The notes beneath the pieces were generated by a model. The model was not told the DNA's origin, did no database searches, and worked only from the letters and a program-made list of their open reading frames with translations. A stretch of DNA of 11,902 bases from Crocinitomicaceae bacterium. Lineage in GTDB: Bacteria; Bacteroidota; Bacteroidia; Flavobacteriales_D; Crocinitomicaceae. A program made the translations under genes and the position numbers. Position 1 is the stretch's first letter. Every line of letters begins with the position of its first letter. Below are positions 6,762-11,902 of this stretch, piece by piece. The stretch spans positions 1 to 11,902 of the forward strand of contig JAURHO010000039.1 in NCBI GenBank assembly GCA_030833265.1, given 5' to 3'.

Positions 6762-7700
6762 ATGACCCTTGCTGAACAAGAAAAAAGATTTCAAGAGAAA
6801 ATAGACAACGAAATCAAGATTGAACCCAATGATTGGATGCCAGATGCATATCGTCAGACCTTGATTCGCCAAATCTCTCAACACGCACACTCTGAGGTTG
6901 TTGGGATGTTACCTGAAGGCAACTGGATTACGCGCGCACCCAATTTGCGCCGTAAGGCTGTCTTGCTTGCCAAAGTTCAAGATGAGGCTGGTCACGGGCT
7001 TTATTTGTATTCGGCCATTGAAACGCTTGGTGCAGATCGCGAGCAAACCATTGACGATTTACACAGCGGCAAGGCAAAATATTCTTCCATTTTCAATTAT
7101 CCGGCACTAACTTGGGCCGATATCGGTGCAATTGGTTGGTTAGTTGATGGTGCAGCCATCATGAATCAAGTGGCTTTGTGCCGCACCTCTTATGGACCAT
7201 ATGCCAGAGCGATGGTCAAGATTTGTAAAGAAGAGTCTTTTCACCAAAGACAAGGTTATGAATCATTAATGGTCTTGTGCAAGGGCACGCCAGCTCAAAA
7301 AGCAATGGCACAGGATGCCCTCAATCGTTTTTGGTGGCCGGCACTCATGATGTTTGGCCCTAATGATGCGGAGTCTACGCACTCTGAGCAATCTATGAAT
7401 TGGAAAATCAAAAGATTTACCAACGACGAATTGCGCCAAAGTTTTGTAGATGCAACCGTTGCCCAGGCCGAATTATTAGGTCTTACTATTCCTGATGCGA
7501 ACCTTCGCTGGAACGAAGAAAGAGGTCATTATGATTTTTCTGAAATCAACTGGGACGAATTTTGGCAAGTTGTCAAAGGAAATGGCCCTTGCAACAAAGA
7601 GCGCATTGAAGCCAGAGTAAAAGCCAAAGAAAATGGTCTTTGGGTGCGTGAAGCAGCAAATGCTTACGCCAAGAAACGAGCAATGAAAAAATCAGCCTAA
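6762..7700 (+). CDS. paaA: Phenylacetyl-CoA epoxidase catalytic subunit PaaA
   Basis: 312 residues (E. coli PaaA is about 309). PaaA is the diiron subunit that inserts one oxygen atom into the ring of phenylacetyl-CoA to give the 1,2-epoxide, working with PaaB, PaaC and PaaE in the cytoplasm. The diiron ligands are all visible: Glu45 (HSEVVG), Glu75 and His78 (DEAGH), Asp129 (LVDG), Glu158 and His161 (EESFH). Surrounding blocks are highly typical of the family (QISQHAHSE, GNWITRAPNLRRKA, LLAKVQDEAGHGLYLYSA, NRFWWPALMMFGP). The ATG at 6762 was chosen because it gives the normal length and lies downstream of the promoter; a TTG 24 nt upstream is inside the -7 box. It is first in a four-gene operon, 16 nt ahead of paaB. 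Confidence 0.97.
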   Translation: MTLAEQEKRFQEKIDNEIKIEPNDWMPDAYRQTLIRQISQHAHSEVVGMLPEGNWITRAPNLRRKAVLLAKVQDEAGHGLYLYSAIETLGADREQTIDDLHSGKAKYSSIFNYPALTWADIGAIGWLVDGAAIMNQVALCRTSYGPYARAMVKICKEESFHQRQGYESLMVLCKGTPAQKAMAQDALNRFWWPALMMFGPNDAESTHSEQSMNWKIKRFTNDELRQSFVDATVAQAELLGLTIPDANLRWNEERGHYDFSEINWDEFWQVVKGNGPCNKERIEARVKAKENGLWVREAANAYAKKRAMKKSA

Positions 7701-7716
7701 TATAATTTTTAAGACA

Positions 7717-8004
7717 ATGTCAAATTCAACTTGGCCACTTTGGGAGGTCTTCATCAGAAGTAAGCAAGGGCTTAATCACAAACATGTCGGTAGCCTCAGA
7801 GCTCCAGACGCTACCTTAGCCTTAGAAAATGCCCGTGATGTGTACACACGCAGATCAGAAGGCATCAGTATTTGGGTCGTAGAGTCAGCAAACATTCATG
7901 CAACAGACATCGACGAAGTCGATTCATTCTTTGAACCTTCAGATACAAAAATTTACCGCCACCCCACTTTTTACGAAGTACCAGATGGTGTCAAACACAT
8001 GTAA
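7717..8004 (+). CDS. paaB: Phenylacetyl-CoA epoxidase subunit PaaB
   Basis: 95 residues, exactly the usual PaaB size. The start (WPLWEVFIRSKQGLNHKHVG) and the SLRAPDATLALENARDVYTRR block are characteristic of PaaB, as is the IWVV segment. PaaB is a small non-catalytic subunit that bridges and stabilises the PaaA/PaaC heterodimers in the larger complex. The gene is between paaA (16-nt gap) and paaC (2-nt gap), which supports cotranslation of the complex. Confidence 0.96.
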   Translation: MSNSTWPLWEVFIRSKQGLNHKHVGSLRAPDATLALENARDVYTRRSEGISIWVVESANIHATDIDEVDSFFEPSDTKIYRHPTFYEVPDGVKHM

Positions 8005-8006
8005 GC

Positions 8007-8762
8007 ATGGAGCAAAAAGCACTTTTTGAATACGTACTCCGTATGGCTGATGACAGCCTTATTTTAGGTCAGCGTCTTGGAGAATGGTGTGGCCACGGCC
8101 CCATTCTTGAAGAAGATATCGCCCTGACCAACATCTCCCTAGATTTAATTGGTCAGTCTATTAGTTTATTTGATTTAGCGGCAGCACTGCAAGGTGAAGG
8201 CAAAACCCACGATGATCTTGCATTTTTGCGCTTTGAGAATCAATACAAAAATGTTCTATTAGTTGAACAGCCTAACGGTGATTTCGCCATGACCATTTTG
8301 CGTCAGTTCTTCTTTGATGCATTTCGCAAGCCCTTTTATGAAGCACTTTGCAAAAGTCCGATCACACAACTAGCGGCCATTGCAGAAAAATCTTTGAAAG
8401 AAACGCGTTATCATTTAAAGCACACTTCCGAGTGGGTCATCCGAATGGGTGATGGCACAGAAGAGTCACACGCACGTGCTCAGGCAGCCATTGACCACTT
8501 GTGGCGCTATACTCATGAGCTTTTTTACGAAGATGCCATTGATGCCGAACTTCAAGCTTCAGCACAGGTTCCATCACTAAAGGCCATTGAAACTTCATGG
8601 CTCGAAACTGTTAAGGCGGTTTTTGCCGAAGCAACCCTTGAAATTCCAGCAAATAACTGGAAATTTGACGGCGGAAGACAAGGCAGACACTCTGAGCACA
8701 TGGGCTACTTATTAGCCGAGCTTCAATACATGCAACGCGCTTATCCGAACATGCAATGGTAA
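8007..8762 (+). CDS. paaC: Phenylacetyl-CoA epoxidase structural subunit PaaC
   Basis: 251 residues, near the usual 248. PaaC has the ferritin-like fold of PaaA but is the structural partner that holds PaaA in its active form. Signature blocks are LGQRLGEWCGHGPILEEDIAL and ISLDLIGQ near the N-terminus, ETRYHLKHTSEWVIRMGDGTEES in the middle, and GRQGRHSEHMGYLLAELQYMQ near the end. It starts 2 nt after the paaB stop, and its last codons overlap paaD by 7 nt. Confidence 0.96.
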   Translation: MEQKALFEYVLRMADDSLILGQRLGEWCGHGPILEEDIALTNISLDLIGQSISLFDLAAALQGEGKTHDDLAFLRFENQYKNVLLVEQPNGDFAMTILRQFFFDAFRKPFYEALCKSPITQLAAIAEKSLKETRYHLKHTSEWVIRMGDGTEESHARAQAAIDHLWRYTHELFYEDAIDAELQASAQVPSLKAIETSWLETVKAVFAEATLEIPANNWKFDGGRQGRHSEHMGYLLAELQYMQRAYPNMQW

Positions 8763-9241
8763 GTCCTGAGCTCATCAGAACTTATTTACAAGAGGTCGGC
8801 GATCCTGAAATTCCGGTCTTGACTATTATTGATCTCGGAGTTGTTCAGCAGATATACGACGCAGAAGGGGAGTGGGTTATTGAACTCACGCCAACCTATA
8901 GCGGTTGCCCTGCCATGCAACAAATTGAAGCTGATGTCTTAACGAAGCTGCAAGAAAAAGGAATCAACAATGCGCGTATTCAGCATGTCCTGAGCCCCGC
9001 CTGGACCACCGACTGGATCTCTGAAGAAGGCAGACACAAACTCAGGCTCTACGGTATTGCACCCCCGGTCAATGAACCAGATAAATCGATCCTTTTTGCC
9101 GAGGCACCAGTAGTTCCTTGCCCCAAATGTCAGAGTCCAGAGACCAAAATGATCAGTCTTTTTGGAAGCACAGCGTGTAAAGCACACTATCAATGCCTTT
9201 CTTGTAAAGAGCCATTTGATTACTTTAAGTGCTTGAAATAA
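8756..9241 (+). CDS. paaD: PaaD, MIP18/DUF59-type Fe-S maturation factor of the epoxidase
   Basis: 161 residues, normal for PaaD. The N-terminal two thirds are a MIP18/DUF59 domain with DPEIPVLTIIDLG at 16-28 and the conserved TYSGCP (Cys51). The C-terminal part is a Cys-rich knuckle: Cys122 and Cys125 (CPKC), Cys141, Cys147 and Cys150 (CLSC) and Cys159, likely a zinc or Fe-S site. PaaD is not part of the purified epoxidase but is needed for its function, probably by supplying the [2Fe-2S] cluster of PaaE. The start codon lies inside the end of paaC (7-nt overlap), so it is translationally coupled. It is the last gene of the operon and is followed by a terminator. Confidence 0.93.
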   Translation: MVSPELIRTYLQEVGDPEIPVLTIIDLGVVQQIYDAEGEWVIELTPTYSGCPAMQQIEADVLTKLQEKGINNARIQHVLSPAWTTDWISEEGRHKLRLYGIAPPVNEPDKSILFAEAPVVPCPKCQSPETKMISLFGSTACKAHYQCLSCKEPFDYFKCLK

Positions 9242-9262
9242 AGCAAGATAAGTACAAAATAT

Positions 9263-9295
9263 AGAGCGCTCACGTAGCGCTTTTTTTATTTTTTT
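9263..9295 (+). terminator. Intrinsic terminator after paaD
   Basis: A stem AGCGCT (9265-9270) / AGCGCT (9276-9281) with a CACGT loop can extend outward by a G-U and an A-U pair, and is followed directly by a T-rich run to 9295. It starts 22 nt after the paaD stop and separates paaABCD from the padR pair. Confidence 0.85.
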
Positions 9296-9296
9296 A

Positions 9297-9317
9297 GTAC
9301 TATGTATAGCATAATAC
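9297..9317. promoter_or_regulatory. Inverted repeat upstream of padR, candidate operator
   Basis: GTACTATG (9297-9304), 5-nt centre, CATAATAC (9310-9317): 7 of 8 positions are complementary. It lies 13 bp upstream of the padR -7 box, where the -33 element would be. This placement suits autorepression by the PadR protein, as is common in that family. The link is inference. Confidence 0.45.
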
Positions 9318-9330
9318 AGAATAAAACATA

Positions 9331-9338
9331 TAACTTTG
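9331..9338 (+). promoter_or_regulatory. Candidate -7 box of the padR-pspC operon
   Basis: TAACTTTG matches the Bacteroidota -7 consensus TAnnTTTG and ends 15 nt before the padR ATG. No good TTTG -33 box is seen; the inverted repeat at 9297-9317 covers that place. Confidence 0.5.
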
Positions 9339-9353
9339 CATAAAATCTAACTC

Positions 9354-9677
9354 ATGAATGTAGAAAATACACAGTCTCAAATGCGAAAGGGCATATTAGA
9401 GTATTGTATACTCGGCATCTTGAATCGCAATGAGGCCTATCCTTCAGAAATACTTGAGCAGCTCCGAAGCGCCCAACTTTTAGTTGTGGAAGGAACGGTT
9501 TATCCTTTACTCACCAGGCTAAAAAATATGGAGCTACTTACTTATCGTTGGGAAGAGTCGACTTCCGGGCCACCAAGAAAGTATTATTCCATCACTCCTA
9601 AAGGGCAACAATTCTACATCGAGCTTGAGCGCACTTGGCAAGAGTTGCAGCAGGCAGTTTTAAAAATCAATAAATAA
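9354..9677 (+). CDS. PadR-family transcriptional regulator
   Basis: 107 residues, typical of the short PadR subfamily. The winged helix-turn-helix covers about residues 14-85: first helix RKGILEYCILGILN, then the recognition-helix signature VVEGTVYPLLTRLKNMELL, and the wing SGPPRKYYSITPKG. The final 20 residues form the dimerisation helix. PadR proteins are usually repressors that bind palindromes near their own promoters. The gene is 7 nt ahead of the PspC-domain gene, so the two form an operon; PadR-PspC pairs are common in Bacteroidota, and the likely target is this operon. Despite its place beside paaD, a terminator separates it from the paa genes. Confidence 0.93.
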   Translation: MNVENTQSQMRKGILEYCILGILNRNEAYPSEILEQLRSAQLLVVEGTVYPLLTRLKNMELLTYRWEESTSGPPRKYYSITPKGQQFYIELERTWQELQQAVLKINK

Positions 9678-9684
9678 GCAAGTC

Positions 9685-11238
9685 ATGAATAAGACCATTT
9701 CCATTCACATCCAAGGATTTCCATTCGTTCTAGAAGAGCAAGCCTATGAAGTGCTACAACAGTATCTTTCAGACTTAAGAAAAGTGCTCGAACACGAGGA
9801 GGGCCAGGACGAAATTATTCAAGATATTGAATTGCGAATTGTGGAGTTGCTTCAAGAAAGAGTGGCCGCACAACAAGTGGTTCAATTGGATCAAATTCAG
9901 CAAATCATTCAGTTGCTTGGCAATCCGGAGGTTTTCGGTGAAGAAGAATCCACAACAACAGATCAAACTCGTCAGGAAAACACTGAACCAGTAGCTGCAC
10001 ACAAACGTTTTTTCAGAGATCCGGAGACTGCCGTTTTAGGTGGCGTTGCAAGTGGCGTTGCTGCCTATTTCAATATTGATGTCGTATTTGTAAGGGTATT
10101 CTTTGTCTTATTCACCATGGCCTTTGGTTCTGGAATCCCAATTTATATCATCCTTTGGATAGTTACACCACGTGCGCAGACAGCCAGCGAAAAATTACAA
10201 ATGCGCGGCCGAGCAGTTAATGTGGAAAATATCAAGACCGAATTCAAAGAAGCAGCAGTGCGTGTGGAGAACAACGCCAAAAAGTGGTCGAGTCAATTTA
10301 AAGCGGGTTCTAACCTGAGTCAAGGGCTGCAGCGCTTTGTAAACTTCGTCAAGATGGCCTTTGGTATTTTCATGATTTTATTTGGGCTATGTCTTATTAT
10401 CAGCCTTGGCGTTTTTCTTTTTATTGATCCAGAATTGATTCCGGCTCAAATCAATGGAGAGTTCACCTCTTTAGGGGAGCTTAGCTCGCTCTTTTTTGAG
10501 ACTGAAACACTCCATTCCTATGGCTATTTAGGTGTCGCAATGATCGGTTTGGCTGGTGGTTTTTCCAGTCTTCTTACTGGTTTTAGATTGCTCTTTTCAT
10601 TTCAAGCGAAGTGGCTTAAAATTGGTTATTTCTCTTTTGGCTTTGTATCAGTGCTGGGAGTTATTTTACTCTTTTATGTAGGCGTAGAAACAGCTAAAGA
10701 CTTCGCCATTGAAGGTGAATTAAGCAAGGAAATCAGCACCTATTCGGGAGATTCTTTGAACTTGGTTATTTCTAATGAAATGCATTTACAGGCTTTCAAC
10801 GAGAAAAAATTAAACCTGAACACGAATGGTTTTGAAATGAGTAAGCACCCAGATGAAAATTTTATTTTATCTGAAAATGGCCGCATGTATATCAGTGGTG
10901 TAGCGATCAATTACGAGCCGTCTACAGATAGTTTGTACCACATTAAAGTCTTGAAAAGAGCCAACGGGTCATCGTATATGAAAGCGAATTTAAGAGCTGC
11001 ACATGTCAAATTCCCGTGTGCACTTAAAAACAATGAATTGATCTTTGCAAGTGGACTTTCATTTCCTTCCTATGACAGAATGCGCGACCAAGAAGTGGAA
11101 TTAGTCATTGCTGTTCCTACCGGAAAAACGGTCCTTTGGAAAGATCAGGTGGTCTACCCATATGTGACTGAGTTCTCACCCGACCAAGCCTCTAACCGCG
11201 CTTATGTACACGGCGATGGGCATTACTCAGCGTGGTAG
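9685..11238 (+). CDS. PspC-domain membrane protein (long Bacteroidota type)
   Basis: 517 residues. Residues 1-88 are a soluble helical domain (MNKTISIHIQGFPFVLEEQA, then DEIIQDIELRIVELLQERV and IIQLLGNPEVFG) that recurs at the N-terminus of Bacteroidota PspC proteins. The PspC domain spans about 106-165: FFRDPETAVLGGVASGVAAYF, IDVVFVRVFFVL and YIILWIVTP. Further membrane helices lie near 222-248, 278-305 and 311-334. Residues about 345-517 are a beta-rich region that I do not assign to a named family, ending in HYSAW. PspC senses envelope stress in E. coli through PspB/PspA, but no psp partner is visible here, so only a membrane or envelope-related role is inferred. It is cotranscribed with padR (7-nt gap), and its last 12 bp overlap the opposite-strand DUF5916 gene. 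Confidence 0.88.
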   Translation: MNKTISIHIQGFPFVLEEQAYEVLQQYLSDLRKVLEHEEGQDEIIQDIELRIVELLQERVAAQQVVQLDQIQQIIQLLGNPEVFGEEESTTTDQTRQENTEPVAAHKRFFRDPETAVLGGVASGVAAYFNIDVVFVRVFFVLFTMAFGSGIPIYIILWIVTPRAQTASEKLQMRGRAVNVENIKTEFKEAAVRVENNAKKWSSQFKAGSNLSQGLQRFVNFVKMAFGIFMILFGLCLIISLGVFLFIDPELIPAQINGEFTSLGELSSLFFETETLHSYGYLGVAMIGLAGGFSSLLTGFRLLFSFQAKWLKIGYFSFGFVSVLGVILLFYVGVETAKDFAIEGELSKEISTYSGDSLNLVISNEMHLQAFNEKKLNLNTNGFEMSKHPDENFILSENGRMYISGVAINYEPSTDSLYHIKVLKRANGSSYMKANLRAAHVKFPCALKNNELIFASGLSFPSYDRMRDQEVELVIAVPTGKTVLWKDQVVYPYVTEFSPDQASNRAYVHGDGHYSAW

Positions 11239-11902
11239 TTGGCTTCTTGATTTTTTGAGTTGCTGGGCATCGAGCCAATAAATAAGTTTCATGGAAAAAC
11301 TATTGAGGGCTCCTGTTTGCAAGGTGTTGCTGAGGTCTTGCCAATAGGGCGTGTTGACTTCTCCATTGCCGGCAAAAACCGAGTTTTTCCAGACGATATT
11401 TAATTCGCTGCCCGGCATAAAAACCCAGCGGTATACAAAGTCTATTGTGAAGGCATTGTAATTGATGTCATAGGCTGGTTTACCTTGTGCGGTCAAACCA
11501 TTGAAATCAGGAAGAGCCAACAGACTGCCGTCTTCTTGAAGCGTGAAATAAGCGGCATATTTGAGCGTAGATCTGTAATGACGCAAGCGCAAACTGAGCG
11601 CCATTCTGTTGGTCATGATAAAATCTGCCGAAAGACCTTGAATTGTGGTATTTCTGTCGCGCTGTCCAAATAAAATTCCGTCTACATCTTGCGCTGGGTC
11701 TCCAAATGCAATGGCGTAACCGAAATTGTTTACTTGAAGCTCTTTTTCAAAGCTATAAACTAAAAACAAAGCATCAGCCAGTCTTATTCTTGGAGAAAAG
11801 TTGTAAGCATATTGTTTCCATGGACTGTGCTCATAGGCTAAGAAGTTTCCACCGATATCGAGGGCAAAAGGTTTTTGGTAATTACTAGAGAACCAAGCGT
11901 TA
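11227..11902 (-). CDS. C-terminal part of a DUF5916-type protein, 5' end outside window
   Basis: The frame is open from the right edge (codons complete from 11901) to a TGA at 11227-11229, giving 224 visible residues and no true start inside the window. The sequence is an amphipathic beta-strand pattern of an outer-membrane barrel. The segment NAFTIDFVYRWVFMPGSELNIVW matches the conserved close of DUF5916 proteins (RWEYRPGSTLYLVW-like), and the WFSSNYQKPFALDIGG region also fits. DUF5916 proteins are large, start with a carbohydrate-binding (CBM9-like) module and end in a membrane-barrel-like region; their function is not established. The last 20 or so residues (LDAQQLKKSRSQLPR) are a charged tail. 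Its 3' end overlaps the PspC gene by 12 bp in convergent orientation. Confidence 0.75.
   Translation of the reverse strand, partial: NAWFSSNYQKPFALDIGGNFLAYEHSPWKQYAYNFSPRIRLADALFLVYSFEKELQVNNFGYAIAFGDPAQDVDGILFGQRDRNTTIQGLSADFIMTNRMALSLRLRHYRSTLKYAAYFTLQEDGSLLALPDFNGLTAQGKPAYDINYNAFTIDFVYRWVFMPGSELNIVWKNSVFAGNGEVNTPYWQDLSNTLQTGALNSFSMKLIYWLDAQQLKKSRSQLPR

Noticed and set aside
8939..9193. 84-codon minus-strand frame antisense to paaD
   Set aside because: paaD is well supported; the frame has no recognisable domain or promoter.
9354..9677. PadR as the regulator of the paa operon
   Set aside because: A terminator lies between them, PadR is 7 nt from the PspC gene, and its candidate operator has no copy in the paa promoter region that I can see.
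11485..11888. Plus-strand frames antisense to the DUF5916 fragment
   Set aside because: The minus-strand frame is open to the edge and has family motifs; these are shadows.

Overview
The window reads as chromosomal DNA of a member of the Bacteroidota, most likely a flavobacterium-like lineage. The evidence is a PorP/SprF-type outer-membrane protein next to a TPR/propeller/OmpA-like protein (type IX secretion families), a C-terminal DUF5916 fragment, a PspC protein of the long Bacteroidota type, and -7 boxes matching the Bacteroidota consensus TAnnTTTG. This is family-level reasoning, and the species cannot be named from the sequence.

Layout. Six genes run leftward from about 6624 to the left edge: two tandem PaaE-type ferredoxin reductases (5557-6624 and 4491-5552), a short-chain dehydrogenase (3818-4498), a PorP/SprF family protein (2803-3783), a TPR/beta-propeller/OmpA-like lipoprotein-or-periplasmic protein (887-2821) and a multi-pass membrane protein that looks like a heparan-alpha-glucosaminide N-acetyltransferase-type acyltransferase and leaves the window (1-858). 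A 137-bp divergent promoter region (6625-6761) separates this run from paaA, paaB, paaC and paaD (6762-9241), which point rightward and end in an intrinsic terminator. A separate rightward pair follows: a PadR-family regulator (9354-9677) and a PspC-domain membrane protein (9685-11238). The right edge holds the leftward C-terminal part of a DUF5916 protein (11227 to beyond 11902), whose 3' end overlaps the PspC gene by 12 bp.

How the genes work together. PaaA, PaaB, PaaC and PaaE form the multicomponent oxygenase that epoxidises the ring of phenylacetyl-CoA; PaaD matures Fe-S clusters, probably that of PaaE. Here the reductase subunit is on the opposite strand, is present in two divergent copies, and is tightly coupled to an SDR oxidoreductase. 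No phenylacetate-CoA ligase, isomerase, ring-opening hydrolase or beta-oxidation genes of the pathway are visible, so they would have to lie elsewhere. The PorP/SprF and OmpA-like genes form an envelope pair without a visible secreted cargo gene. The PadR/PspC pair looks like a self-contained envelope-stress or membrane regulatory cassette.

No RNA genes, insertion sequences, CRISPR arrays or phage genes were recognised. The most notable features are the duplicated PaaE plus SDR module, the shared divergent promoter region, and an 8-bp imperfect inverted repeat just upstream of the padR -7 box that could be its operator. None of this clearly amounts to an undescribed system.
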